The notes: a model not told the origin generated them from the sequence alone. Numbered from the stretch's first letter, positions 25,831-35,695 are shown. The stretch is 64,000 nt of DNA from Thermohalobaculum sp951813525 (GCA_951813525.2 CATOTJ020000003.1:744001-808000), one strand, 5' to 3'. Made by a program: numbers and translations.

Positions 25831-27904
25831 TGCGTGCCTCCCGCTCGGCGATCAGATCGCCGCCCTCGGACAGCGCGACACGCCATCCGGGCGCGATCCA
25901 AAACACCGAGTAATCTTCAAGAACGACGGCGGGGCCCGGGATGGGCGCCGCCCCGACGGCCGCGCGCCGCATAACGGGCAGATCGGCCCAGCCGTCCTGC
26001 CAGACAGGGCGGGTCCCGGCGGCGCCTGCAACTGCGCCCGGCGGCTCGCCCGTCAGATCCCGGCTCATCCGCCCGATGGCGCGGCCGCGGATCGTCACGA
26101 TCTCGACCGCATCCTGTTCCGCGGCATGGGCATAGCGCGCCAGATGCAGGGCGTGAAACGCTGTGATCAGCTTCCGGAAATCCGCCTTCGATATGTCCGG
26201 CGGAGCGGCGTCCGCCCCTGCGCCGCCCGCGAAACTGGCCTCTTCCCAGGGCGTCGCCAGCTCGAAGGCTTGTCCGCGATACCGCATGTCAGCCGAAATC
26301 TCGACCCGCCGTTCTTCGGGCGCGATCCCGTCTGCTTCCAGCCGGGCCAAACCTTCCGCAACCAATCCGCTGACAATCTCGCCCAGCGGCGCCGCAACGC
26401 CGTCGCTGGCCAGTATCAGTTCCGACCGCGACAGATCATGGCGCAGATCCGAGGTCAGAATACCGCGTGCCGACAGCGTCGAGGCAGCCTGCGGGAAGAT
26501 CACGCGGCTGATCTCCAATTCCTCGGCGATGGCACAGGCGTGCAGCCCGCCCGCCCCGCCAAAGGCAACCAAAGCGAAATCGGCCGGGTCGGCACCTTTT
26601 TCGAACAGACTCAGTCGCACGGCCCCGGCCATCGCGGCATTGGCGACCGCAACGATCCCGCTTGCGGCGGCTTCGCGCGAAAGGTTCAGTGGACCGGCCA
26701 CACGGTCGATGGCAGTTTGCGCGGCGCCAACGGACAGCTCCATTTCACCGCCCAGAAACGCCGCGGGGTCGATCAATCCCAGCGCCAGATTGGCATCTGT
26801 CACGGTCGGCGCTTCGCCGCCGCGCCCGTAACAGGCAGGACCGGGCCGTGACCCCGCGCTTTGCGGCCCAACTCTCAGACCGCCCGCTTCGACGCGCGCC
26901 AGCGACCCGCCACCGGCGCCGATGGTCCGGATCTCGATCATCGGCAACCGCACGGGCAGACCGTCGATCTCGCCCATCGCGGTTTCCTCGACCTGCCCGC
27001 CTTGCACGACCGAGACATCCGAAGATGTACCGCCCATATCGATACCGACCAGATCGGGCAACCCATGACGGCGGGCCAGTTCGACCATCGCCATCGCGCC
27101 GCCGGACGGGCCGGACAACAGCAGCCGGGCGGGCAGCCGCGCGGCCTCCTCCGGGCCGGCCAACCCGCCATTGGACTGCACCAGATAAAGCGGCGCCGCG
27201 ATCCCCGCCGCCGCCAGACGCCCGCGCACCCGGCCCAGATAGTCCGAGATGACCGGTTTCAGCAGCGCATTCAGCACCGTGGTCGATGCGCGCTCGAACT
27301 CCCGCACCTCGGGGCTCGTCTCTGCCGAGGTCGCCACGGACAGCCCGCCGATACGGGCCAGCTCCTCCGCCGCCGCATCTTCATGGGCCGGGTTGCGGTA
27401 GGCGTGCAAAAACATGACGGCGACGGCCTTGATACCATCGCCGAGCAGCCGCTGCCCGATCGCGGCAACCTGCGCGCGGTCCAGCGGCGTTTCCACGGAC
27501 CCGTCAGCACGAACTCGCTCGGTCACGCCGAACCGGCGGTCGCGCGGGATCAGCAGCGACCGCGGCTCGGCCTTCAACGCATAGACGTTCCGGCGCATGT
27601 GCCGCCCGATCTCCAGCACGTCCTCGAATCCTGCGGTCGTCAGCAGAGCGCCCTTTGGTAGCTTGCGTTCCAGCACCGCATTCGTGGCGATGGTCGATCC
27701 GTGCAGGATCATGCCCACCTGATCCAGCGCGAACCCATGCCGGGCCGCAGCCCCGGTCAGACCATCGATCAACCCTTCGGACGGATCGTCAGGCGTTGTC
27801 GGCGCCTTGAAGTCCGCCAGCCGCCCGGACACCATGTCCAGAATTTGGATATCGGTAAACGTGCCGCCGATATCGATCGCGACGCGAATCGTTTGCGCTG
27901 TCAT
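25823..27904 (-). CDS. hyuA: hydantoinase/oxoprolinase subunit A
   Basis: A 693-residue HyuA-family ATPase subunit: RVAIDIGGTFTDIQIL at the start (phosphate 1 loop), LLLSGPSGGAMAMVELA and IDMGGTSSDVSVVQGG in the middle, and VAFGGAGGLHACAIAEEL near residue 450. I start it at MTAQTIRV (27904). It is the first gene of a two-gene operon with hyuB and is divergent from the luciferase-like gene at 28218. Confidence 0.92.
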   Translation of the reverse strand: MTAQTIRVAIDIGGTFTDIQILDMVSGRLADFKAPTTPDDPSEGLIDGLTGAAARHGFALDQVGMILHGSTIATNAVLERKLPKGALLTTAGFEDVLEIGRHMRRNVYALKAEPRSLLIPRDRRFGVTERVRADGSVETPLDRAQVAAIGQRLLGDGIKAVAVMFLHAYRNPAHEDAAAEELARIGGLSVATSAETSPEVREFERASTTVLNALLKPVISDYLGRVRGRLAAAGIAAPLYLVQSNGGLAGPEEAARLPARLLLSGPSGGAMAMVELARRHGLPDLVGIDMGGTSSDVSVVQGGQVEETAMGEIDGLPVRLPMIEIRTIGAGGGSLARVEAGGLRVGPQSAGSRPGPACYGRGGEAPTVTDANLALGLIDPAAFLGGEMELSVGAAQTAIDRVAGPLNLSREAAASGIVAVANAAMAGAVRLSLFEKGADPADFALVAFGGAGGLHACAIAEELEISRVIFPQAASTLSARGILTSDLRHDLSRSELILASDGVAAPLGEIVSGLVAEGLARLEADGIAPEERRVEISADMRYRGQAFELATPWEEASFAGGAGADAAPPDISKADFRKLITAFHALHLARYAHAAEQDAVEIVTIRGRAIGRMSRDLTGEPPGAVAGAAGTRPVWQDGWADLPVMRRAAVGAAPIPGPAVVLEDYSVFWIAPGWRVALSEGGDLIAEREARNG

Positions 27905-28217
27905 GCCTGCCCCTAGAGTTCGCGCCATCCTATCGGGGTGCCGCGCGTTGCCAACGGGTCAAGGGGCAAAGATCGCAAATGTCATCGCGAGGGTTTCCAG
28001 GATCGCGTTGGGTGATCTCACGTTGCTTTTCATCGGCGAGGACGCGGGCCGATGAAAGGCGACGTGCTGCGGCGAATTATTCGCGTCACATCGTCGGCTG
28101 TTATCACCGGGACCGGCGCTGGGGGGCATCAGTTGTCCTGCGCCCACCTGTTCGTGCTTCGGCCCTTGCCCCTGCCCGCCCGGGCGGTCATTCTCGGCGC
28201 CCGAAAGGAACCGTCCG
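27905..28217. other. divergent intergenic region, no gene seen
   Basis: This 313-base stretch separates the start of hyuA from the start of the luciferase-like gene. Open frames in it give arginine/proline-rich translations without support. It probably holds both promoters. Confidence 0.5.
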
Positions 28218-29225
28218 ATGATCCCCTTTTCCGTGCTGGACCTGTCGCCGATCCTGGAAGGACACAGTGTCGCCGACAGCTTTCGCAATACTTTGGACCT
28301 GGCCCGGCATGCCGAGCGCTGGGGCTATACCCGCTATTGGCTGGCCGAGCATCACAACATGCCCGGCATCGCCAGTGCCGCCACTTCGGTCGTCATCGGC
28401 CATGTTGCCGCGGGAACCGAGCGCATTCGGGTCGGGTCGGGCGGGATCATGTTGCCCAATCACGCGCCACTGATGATTGCGGAACAGTTCGGGACCCTTG
28501 CCTCGATCCACGGCGACCGCATCGATCTGGGCCTCGGCCGGGCGCCGGGCACAGACATGATGACGGCCCGCGCCCTGCGCCGCGGCATGGGCGGGCACGA
28601 CACGTTTCCGCAGGATGTGGCCGAATTGCTGGCCTATCTGGAACCGGCCGAGCCGGGCCAATCGCTGCGCGCGATCCCCGGCGCTGGCACCCAGGTGCCG
28701 GTCTGGATCCTTGGCTCTTCCCTTTATGGCGCGCAACTCGCCGCCCATATGGGTCTGCCCTATGCATTCGCCTCGCACTTCGCGCCCGGCGCACTTGAAG
28801 AAGCGATCGAGGTCTACCGCCGCGGCTTTCAGCCATCACGATGGCGGCCGGAGCCGCATTTCATGCTGGCGGTCAACTGTTTCGCCGCTGCCACGGATAC
28901 CGAGGGTGAACGGCTGAAAACCTCGATGCAACAAGCCTTTGCGTTGCTGCGAACAGGCCGCCCCGGCCCGTTGCCAGCACCTGTCGATGACGTCGAAGCA
29001 GCGATTGGCCCGGCCATGACCGAGGCCGTTAATCAGGCGCTGTCCTGTTCGGTCACCGGATCGCCGGACACTGTGCGCGCCGGGTTCGAAGCACTGATTG
29101 CCCGCTATCGCCCGGACGAGATTATCGTGAACGGCCAAATCCACGATCACCGATCGCGGCTGCAATCGTTCGAGATTGCCGCAGACATCCTGTCGAACTT
29201 GGAAACAGTCGCTGCGGCGGAATAA
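28218..29225 (+). CDS. LLM-class flavin-dependent oxidoreductase
   Basis: A 335-residue luciferase-like monooxygenase-fold protein of the MsnO8/YhbW type. It begins FSVLDLSPILEGHSVADSF, then AERWGYTRYWLAEHHNMPG, RIRVGSGGIMLPNHAPL, GTLASIHGDRIDLGLGRAPG, and ends with a helix region IIVNGQIHDH. These enzymes use FMN or F420. A good AAAGGAA site lies ahead of the ATG. The substrate is unknown. Confidence 0.88.
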   Translation: MIPFSVLDLSPILEGHSVADSFRNTLDLARHAERWGYTRYWLAEHHNMPGIASAATSVVIGHVAAGTERIRVGSGGIMLPNHAPLMIAEQFGTLASIHGDRIDLGLGRAPGTDMMTARALRRGMGGHDTFPQDVAELLAYLEPAEPGQSLRAIPGAGTQVPVWILGSSLYGAQLAAHMGLPYAFASHFAPGALEEAIEVYRRGFQPSRWRPEPHFMLAVNCFAAATDTEGERLKTSMQQAFALLRTGRPGPLPAPVDDVEAAIGPAMTEAVNQALSCSVTGSPDTVRAGFEALIARYRPDEIIVNGQIHDHRSRLQSFEIAADILSNLETVAAAE

Positions 29226-29296
29226 GTGGCCCCGCGGTTGCGCTGATCCGACAAGCCGCGGTTTGTGCGATATGGCCCGCTTCGCTGACCCCAGTG

Positions 29297-29875
29297 CTAT
29301 CGACGCCGGTTCAACTGGACGTTCAGCACTTCGACATTGATCTCCAACGCCATCAGATCGTTGTCGAGACACGCCTGGTCGATTTTCTCCAGCACAGGTA
29401 CGAACTCTTCCAGCTGGGTCGAGATCGCCGCAAGGCGGTCCTTTTGATCCTGCCCAGACCGGGTCGCCAGTTCGACGTAATTGTAGACGGACTCGACCAT
29501 GCGCCCGACCACATGCTTGCGAAACTTCGCGGTCAAAGAGGCATGGGAAGGGTTCAGCCGGTGGTGCTCCTGGATCTGGCGCATCAACTCGGCCATGCGC
29601 CGGAATAATGGCCGGTCCGGCGCCGGGGCCCTGCGCGCCAGACGCTCCAACCGTTTCGCGGCATGATCAAGCTGATCGACGGCGAGCTGTTGTTCATCAC
29701 TGCGGGTGGCCGCGCCCTTGGGGCGGCGCGCAGGCAACAGTGCCAGCCAGGCGATCACGAACGTGCCCATCGCGGCAACCAAGGGGATGTGATTGCGCAT
29801 CCTCAGAAACACGACCATGCCGATCAGTACGCACAGCGCGATAACCGCTGCGATCTTGACGGGTCTGGTCGACAT
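29297..29875 (-). CDS. XpaC-like membrane protein
   Basis: A 192-residue protein with two N-terminal hydrophobic segments (VKIAAVIALCVLIGMVVFL and PLVAAMGTFVIAWLALL) and a long charged helical domain ending LEEFVPVLEKIDQACLDN and INVEVLNVQL. The C-terminal half is similar to the XpaC/YceN family named for hydrolysis of a chromogenic phosphate, a function not well established. The start MSTRPVK at 29875 follows GGGAG; an in-frame extension upstream would read through a 12-bp repeat and is rejected. Confidence 0.68.
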   Translation of the reverse strand: MSTRPVKIAAVIALCVLIGMVVFLRMRNHIPLVAAMGTFVIAWLALLPARRPKGAATRSDEQQLAVDQLDHAAKRLERLARRAPAPDRPLFRRMAELMRQIQEHHRLNPSHASLTAKFRKHVVGRMVESVYNYVELATRSGQDQKDRLAAISTQLEEFVPVLEKIDQACLDNDLMALEINVEVLNVQLNRRR

Positions 29876-29921
29876 GGCTTCTCCCTTTCGGCCCACGATA
29901 TAGGTATTCGCTGCGCTGCTG

Positions 29922-30869
29922 TCAGCAAGGGTGTCGGCAAGGGTGTCGGCGATCGTGTCGGCCATCTTGCGTTACGCCTTGCTGGCCACCGACGGCGAGA
30001 TCGTTCCCGCTGTCAACGGTCAGTGCGGCCATCAACGCCGCGATCAAGCGGGCGCGCGGCGGGCGCGGGCGGGTCATCAGAACCAGGCGGCGCATCACTT
30101 GGGGATTACCGAACGGCACACGGACCAGTTCCCCGCCAACCCCTTCGGTGCCGCCCCGATCCGGCACGATCGAAGCCCCCAGCCCGTGGTGGACCAACGC
30201 CTCGATCGCCTCCAGACTGTCGACCTCCATCGCCGGGCGAACTCTCAGCCCGCGATCCAGAAGACGCCGTTCGATCTGCTGTCCGGCCCAGGTTTTGCGC
30301 GAAAACCAGATGAAGGGATGTGCCGTCACCAGGGCCGCATCGTCGCCATCGGCGCCCGGCGGCGCGATGACGACCAGGGGCTCCTCGGCAACCGTTCGAA
30401 CTTCCAGCCCCTCCGGCGGCAGATCCGGCGCCGTGACCAGCGCCGCATCCAATTCAGCGGTGCGGACCATGTCGGCCAATTCGCCCGACAGTCCGGTGCG
30501 GATATCCAGACGCAGGTCGGGATGCGTATGGCGCAATCGTGCCAGCGCGGGCGGTGCCAGATGCGACATTGCCGTGGGCACGATCCCAAGCGACAGCCGC
30601 CCTGTCAGGTTGGCGCCGGGTGTCAACGCTGCGATGTCGTCCAACACGCTTTGCAGGCGCCGGGCCTGTTCGGCCAGCGCCTCGCCGTCCGATGTCAGGG
30701 CCGGTGGCCGCACCGACCGGTCGACCAGTTCCACCCCCACTTCCTGTTCGAGGGCCTTGATATGCAGGCTGATCGCCGAATGGCTGCGCCCGACCGCCGC
30801 CCCGGCCGCGGCGAAACCGCCATGTTCGGCAATGGCCAGCAAAGACGTTAGATGCCGTGGGTTCAGCAT
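29922..30869 (-). CDS. LysR-family transcriptional regulator
   Basis: A 315-residue regulator. The N-terminal helix-turn-helix is clear (LTSLLAIAEHGGFAAAGAAV, then GRSHSAISLHIKALEQEVGV), followed by the periplasmic-binding-like effector domain with LTGRLSLGIVPTAMSH and GLGASIVPDRGG. It is divergent from the acyl-CoA dehydrogenase gene with 158 bases between starts, so that operon is its likely target. The last dozen residues are arginine/histidine/cysteine-rich because the frame runs into a 12-bp tandem repeat; the ancestral C-terminus was probably shorter. Confidence 0.9.
   Translation of the reverse strand: MLNPRHLTSLLAIAEHGGFAAAGAAVGRSHSAISLHIKALEQEVGVELVDRSVRPPALTSDGEALAEQARRLQSVLDDIAALTPGANLTGRLSLGIVPTAMSHLAPPALARLRHTHPDLRLDIRTGLSGELADMVRTAELDAALVTAPDLPPEGLEVRTVAEEPLVVIAPPGADGDDAALVTAHPFIWFSRKTWAGQQIERRLLDRGLRVRPAMEVDSLEAIEALVHHGLGASIVPDRGGTEGVGGELVRVPFGNPQVMRRLVLMTRPRPPRARLIAALMAALTVDSGNDLAVGGQQGVTQDGRHDRRHPCRHPC
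29927..29962. repeat. three 12-bp tandem repeats at the LysR 3' end
   Basis: AAGGGTGTCGGC occurs at 29927-29938 and 29939-29950, followed by the variant GATCGTGTCGGC at 29951-29962. The array lies at the 3' end of the LysR gene and upstream of the XpaC-like start. It changes the predicted C-terminus of the regulator. Confidence 0.85.
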
Positions 30870-31027
30870 TTGTTAGATTTCCTCACAGTAAATGTGAGAA
30901 CTACGCGCTTCCATTGCGCTTTTCAAACGCCTACGGTCTTCACAACCCTGTGATCGGTGCGCCTTTGATAGGTGCGTTTCAGCCTGGCGCAGGTGGGGAG
31001 CCAATTGCTGTTTTGAGGGGAGCTGCC

Positions 31028-32230
31028 ATGTTCGATCTGACCGACGCTCAAATAGACCTGCAGGCCCGGGCCCGCGCGCTGGCCAATGGTCCGATCAGGG
31101 ACCGCGCCGCCGAAATTGACCGGACCGAACAGTACCCCTGGGACAATGTCGCGCTGTTGGTCGAGCATGGGTTTGTCGGCATGACGTTGCCGAAAGAGTA
31201 TGGCGGTCAAGGACTTAACTGGCTGGACACGGCCATCGTCGTTGAACAGTTCGCCCGGACCTGCGCAGTCACGGCCCGGATCGTGGTCGAAACGAATATG
31301 GGCGGCGTGTCCGCCATCATGGCCTATGGGTCCGAGGCGCAGAAGAAAATGGCCGCGGACCTGGTGCTGTCCGGCGACAAACCGGCGATCTGCATTACCG
31401 AGCCGGACGCAGGCTCGGCCGCAACCGAAATGACGACGACGGCCCGGCGCGCCGATGGCGGCTGGGTCCTGAACGGAATGAAACATTGGATTACCGGGGG
31501 CGGCGTTTCGCGTCTGCATCTGGTTTTTGCCCGGATGATCGATGGCGGGCGCGATCTGGGGATCGGCGGATTTCTGGCGATCCGGGACGAGACGAAGGGT
31601 TTGCGCATCGGCGAGCGTGAGCCGACCATGGGACTGCGCGGCATCCCGGAGGCGCGCATCCATTTCGACGATATGTTCGTCGCTGACGACATGGTCGTGC
31701 AGGTCGGCGAACCCGGGCGCGGGTTTGGGCGGTTGATGACAGCCTATAATTCTCAGCGTGTTGGCGCTGCCACCGTGGCGCTGGGTGTTGCCCAGGGCGC
31801 ATACGAGCTGGCCGTCGATTTCGTGCAGGAGCGCGAGCAGTTCGGACGGCCGATTGCCGAATTCCAGGGGCTGCAGTGGATGCTGGCCGATATGTCGATC
31901 GGTTTGGCGGCGGCGCAGGCCTTGATCTGGAAGGCCGCGGCGTCTGGAACCGGCGGTTTTCCGGACATGGCGATGGCGGCCCAGGCCAAGGTTCTGGCGG
32001 CCGAAACGGCGGTCAAGGTCACGAACGATGCGCTTCAACTGCACGGTGCGGCAGGATATTCCCGGGCGTGCGCGGTCGAGCGAATGGTCCGTGATGGTCG
32101 CATGTTCACCATCGGCGGCGGCACGGCACAGGTACTGCGCACCCAAGTCGCCTCGACCATTCTGGGCCGCAAACTGCCACAAACGCGCGACGGGTATGGC
32201 GACGACGGAATTCGGATCGCCGCCGAGTAG
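31028..32230 (+). CDS. acyl-CoA dehydrogenase-family protein
   Basis: A 400-residue FAD flavoprotein: GFVGMTLPKEYGGQGLNWL in the N-terminal helical domain, AICITEPDAGSAATEM and HWITGGGVSRLHLVFARM in the middle beta domain, and QLHGAAGYSRACAVERMVRD at the end. The segment that in medium-chain dehydrogenases reads EGT with the catalytic base here reads GGGT, so that glutamate is missing and the base must come from another position, as in some other subfamilies. The start at 31028 follows GAGGGGAG. It is controlled most likely by the divergent LysR gene and followed by the CocE-like hydrolase. Confidence 0.88.
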   Translation: MFDLTDAQIDLQARARALANGPIRDRAAEIDRTEQYPWDNVALLVEHGFVGMTLPKEYGGQGLNWLDTAIVVEQFARTCAVTARIVVETNMGGVSAIMAYGSEAQKKMAADLVLSGDKPAICITEPDAGSAATEMTTTARRADGGWVLNGMKHWITGGGVSRLHLVFARMIDGGRDLGIGGFLAIRDETKGLRIGEREPTMGLRGIPEARIHFDDMFVADDMVVQVGEPGRGFGRLMTAYNSQRVGAATVALGVAQGAYELAVDFVQEREQFGRPIAEFQGLQWMLADMSIGLAAAQALIWKAAASGTGGFPDMAMAAQAKVLAAETAVKVTNDALQLHGAAGYSRACAVERMVRDGRMFTIGGGTAQVLRTQVASTILGRKLPQTRDGYGDDGIRIAAE

Positions 32231-32451
32231 GGCTGCGCCGGAATGGGCTGCACTGCGCCGTTATCGCGGCGCAGCGCAAGACACTGATCGGAATGCCGCC
32301 GCCTTACGGATCGGTTCGTTAGACCGTCCGGCTTAGACAAATCAGTCGATGGCGTCGCCGGGGCCACGATCTGGGAACTGTTCATTGACCTCGACATATG
32401 CGCCTGCATCCGCCAATCATTCTGGCCCGAGGCGCGGCGAGGGGCCAGACG

Positions 32452-34413
32452 ATGGACTTCGAATTTCACCAGACCGTCTGGATCACCCTCGGCGATGGCA
32501 CCAGGCTGGCCGCTGCGATCTGGATGCCGGATGGCGAAGGTCCGTTTCCCGCCGTTCTGGAATATCTGCCCTATCGCCGGGCCGATCAGACAGCGGCGCG
32601 CGACCAATCCACCTATCCCGCCTTTGCCGGGGCCGGGATCGTCGGGGTGCGGCTGGACAGCCGCGGGCAAGGCGACAGCCAGGGGCTGTTCGACGATGAA
32701 TACTCACCGCAGGAACTGGCCGATGCGTGCGAGGTGATTGCCTGGATTGCCGCGCAGAAATGGTCGAACGGCGCGGTTGGAATGATGGGAATTTCGTGGG
32801 GCGGGTTTAACGCCTTGCAAGTCGCGGCGATGCGCCCACCAGCGCTGAAAGGCGTCATCTCGATCGCCTCGACCGCTGACCGGTATAATGACGATATCCA
32901 CTATAAGGGCGGGTGCCTTTTGTCCGCGAACATAAGCTGGGCCGGTACAATGCTGGCCTTCAACTCGCGCCCGCCCGACCCGGAAGTGGTTGGCGATCGG
33001 TGGGAAGGCATCTGGCGCGAGCGGTTGGAGGCACAGCCGTTTTTGCTGGAAACCTGGCTTGGCCATCAACGGCGTGACGATTATTGGAAGCACGGTTCGG
33101 TCTGCGAAGACTGGGCGGCGATACAGTGCCCGGTCTGGGCGATCGCCGGTTGGGGAGATGGCTATCGCAATTGCCCGGCGACACTGGCCGGTCATCTGCA
33201 AGCGCCGATCAAGGCGATGACAGGGCCGTGGATCCACAAATACCCCCATTTTGCCTGGCCGCATCCGAGGGTCGATTTTCTGAGTAAGGCTATCGACTGG
33301 TGGCACCACTGGCTGTCCGGCCAGCAGCGCGGTGTCGACGAATGGCCGATTTACAGCGCCTATATGACCGAAGCCGCAATCCCGCGCACCTGGCGTGACG
33401 CCGATGGAGGGCATTGGATCGGCACGGATTGGCCTGGCGTCGGCGCGCTCAGCGAGTGGCCGCTGGGTGCAAACGGCGTTCTGGGCGCCGATCCTGCGGG
33501 CGATGTGATTGTCGCGACGCCGCAGCATTGCGGCACGATGTCCGGAGAGTTCTTTACCAGTGCGCCGGACGCCGACCTGCCCGGCGATCAAGTTGTCGAC
33601 GATGCGTTGTCGGTCTGTTGGCAAACGCCTGTTCTGGACGACGCGGTGGAGATTTTGGGGCGCCCAACCCTGACCCTGGCGGTGGCCATTGACCAACGCC
33701 AGGGCAACCTGATTGCCCGGCTGGTCGATGTGCACCCGGACGGAACCGCGGCCCTGATTTCACGCGGGGTTCTGAACCTTTGCCACCGGGCCGGGAACGA
33801 GACGCCCGCCGCGATGACGCCAGGACGGACTGAAACGGTCACAGTGCGATTGGACGAAACTGCTTATCGGGTGCGTCCGGGCCACCGCCTGCGGCTGGCG
33901 TTGTCGACAGCCTATTGGCCCATGGTCCTGCCCTCGCCCGCGCCGGTGGTTGCAACGATCGCTGCAGACGCCGTGCTGAAACTGCCCCATCCCGGCGATT
34001 GCCAATCCATCGATTTTCCCGCCCCGCCGGAGGATACGCTGCCGAATTATCCGGTCTTTTCGCCCGGCCACTCCAAACGCTGGGTCGAACACGATCTGTC
34101 TGCCGGTCAGGTCCGGTATTCGGTGTCCCAGGACACCGGCCATCTGGAAGTGCCCTGGAACCGGATGCAGACCCACGAAACGCGCGAAGAGACCTGGGAG
34201 ATCGATCCTGCCGATCCGGTAAGGTCCAAAGGATTTTTGGAATTTACCACGCGGCGTGCCCGCGACGGCTGGGACGCCCGGACCGAGGCGCGTATCTGGT
34301 TTTCGGCCACGGCGACGACATTCGAGGCCCGCGCCGAATTGCTGGCCTTCAGCGGAACGGCCCAGCTCGCCAGGCGGGAATGGACGTTCTCGGTTCCGCG
34401 CGATCACATGTAA
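32452..34413 (+). CDS. CocE/NonD-family hydrolase (X-Pro peptidase-like)
   Basis: A 653-residue alpha/beta hydrolase with a C-terminal jelly-roll domain. The N-terminal part has LEYLPYRRADQTAARD, VRLDSRGQGDSQG and the nucleophile elbow GMMGISWGGFNALQ near residue 115. The C-terminal part has TVRLDETAYRVRPGHRLRLA, typical of the PepX_C domain. Family members cleave cocaine esters, cephalosporin esters or X-Pro peptides, so the natural substrate is open. The start MDFEFHQT is preferred over the in-frame ATG at 32398. It lies 221 bases after the acyl-CoA dehydrogenase. Confidence 0.88.
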   Translation: MDFEFHQTVWITLGDGTRLAAAIWMPDGEGPFPAVLEYLPYRRADQTAARDQSTYPAFAGAGIVGVRLDSRGQGDSQGLFDDEYSPQELADACEVIAWIAAQKWSNGAVGMMGISWGGFNALQVAAMRPPALKGVISIASTADRYNDDIHYKGGCLLSANISWAGTMLAFNSRPPDPEVVGDRWEGIWRERLEAQPFLLETWLGHQRRDDYWKHGSVCEDWAAIQCPVWAIAGWGDGYRNCPATLAGHLQAPIKAMTGPWIHKYPHFAWPHPRVDFLSKAIDWWHHWLSGQQRGVDEWPIYSAYMTEAAIPRTWRDADGGHWIGTDWPGVGALSEWPLGANGVLGADPAGDVIVATPQHCGTMSGEFFTSAPDADLPGDQVVDDALSVCWQTPVLDDAVEILGRPTLTLAVAIDQRQGNLIARLVDVHPDGTAALISRGVLNLCHRAGNETPAAMTPGRTETVTVRLDETAYRVRPGHRLRLALSTAYWPMVLPSPAPVVATIAADAVLKLPHPGDCQSIDFPAPPEDTLPNYPVFSPGHSKRWVEHDLSAGQVRYSVSQDTGHLEVPWNRMQTHETREETWEIDPADPVRSKGFLEFTTRRARDGWDARTEARIWFSATATTFEARAELLAFSGTAQLARREWTFSVPRDHM

Positions 34414-34501
34414 CTCTCGGGTTATTTACCGATTTTCTGCCGGGCTTTCGCCTGATCGGCCATCGCGGTAGAATTGCCGCGGACAAATGGTCGAGGTTGA
34501 T

Positions 34502-35695
34502 ATGCGTCGCTTACTGGTTCTGATCACGCTGCTCGTTTTTCCGGGACTTGCAACGGCCGAGACACGCGTCGCGTTGGTGATTGGCAATTCCGACTATGAG
34601 AACGTCGGAAAACTGGTCAATCCCGCCAACGATGCGCGCGATGTAGGCGCTGCACTTGAAAGCTCCGGCTTCACCGTTGACTATGGATTTAACCTGACGC
34701 TCGCCCAGACGCTGGAGCGGCTTAAGATTTTCCGGGCAAAGGCCGAAAAGGCCGACGATGCGGTCATCTATTATGCCGGCCATGGCATCGAGATTGACCG
34801 CAAGAATTTCATGATCCCGGTCGATGCGAAGTTGGAAAGCTCGAGCGATGTCGAGTTTGAAGCGGTTCCATTGGAGTTGACCATGTCATCCGCCGCGGTC
34901 TCGGATGGATTGAGCCTGGTCATCATGGATGCCTGCCGGGACAATCCCTACGCGGCCCAAATGCGGCGCATCGGCGGAACGCGGTCCATCGGGCGTGGAT
35001 TGGGTGCCGTCGAGCCCATTGGCAACACATTGGTCGCCTATGCTGCGCGGGAGGGAACCACAGCGGCAGATGGCGAGGGGCGCAACAGCCCCTATGCCAA
35101 GGCATTGGCCAAGGCGATCTCGACCGAAGGATTGGAAATCGGCAAGCTGTTCCGGCAGGTGCGCGATGATGTTTTGACCGAAACGGGCGGGGTGCAAGAG
35201 CCGTTCGTCTATGGCTCGCTGTCGGCAGAAGACTGGTATTTCCAGCCGCCGGCCAAAACTGTTTCGATAGAACCGGAAACCTCGCAGAACCGCGAATGGA
35301 GCGAAGTCTTTCGCCGGTCCGAGGTTGTTCATGTCGGCGATGACCAACGGACGGAATGGCCGGTGCCGCGCCCGGTCGGGCGTTGTTATCGGACCGCGCT
35401 GGATTTTGACGGCCCTGCCGAGAAAATCAGAGTGATCTTCGAGCCTTACGGTGTCGAGGATGTCGCCGTCGTGTTTTCAGGAAAACGCAAGATCGTGCGC
35501 CAAGCCGTCCGTGACGGCGAGCACAAGCCCGACTATTGGGGGCCGAAGATCAAGGTCGACATTCCCGTAAACGCCGAGATCAAGCGCGGTGACCGGGTCG
35601 CGATCTGTGCCCGGCGCCTGAAGGACGGCGAAAAGGCCGGGGATCGCGACGACTTCATGCTGCGCCGTTTGGTTATCAAAGTCGCGACCCGTTAA
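34502..35695 (+). CDS. exported caspase-like (peptidase C14) protein
   Basis: A 397-residue protein with a signal peptide (MRRLLVLITLLVFPGLATA) and a caspase p20 domain. The catalytic histidine is in YYAGHGIEID near residue 91, and the catalytic cysteine in IMDACRDNPY near residue 145. The domain also has VIGNSDYENVGKLVNPANDA at its start and GRNSPYAKALAKAI at its end. The last 150 residues form a separate beta-rich domain with no known match. Both catalytic residues are present, so it is probably an active orthocaspase acting outside the cytoplasm, but its target is unknown. Confidence 0.85.
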   Translation: MRRLLVLITLLVFPGLATAETRVALVIGNSDYENVGKLVNPANDARDVGAALESSGFTVDYGFNLTLAQTLERLKIFRAKAEKADDAVIYYAGHGIEIDRKNFMIPVDAKLESSSDVEFEAVPLELTMSSAAVSDGLSLVIMDACRDNPYAAQMRRIGGTRSIGRGLGAVEPIGNTLVAYAAREGTTAADGEGRNSPYAKALAKAISTEGLEIGKLFRQVRDDVLTETGGVQEPFVYGSLSAEDWYFQPPAKTVSIEPETSQNREWSEVFRRSEVVHVGDDQRTEWPVPRPVGRCYRTALDFDGPAEKIRVIFEPYGVEDVAVVFSGKRKIVRQAVRDGEHKPDYWGPKIKVDIPVNAEIKRGDRVAICARRLKDGEKAGDRDDFMLRRLVIKVATR

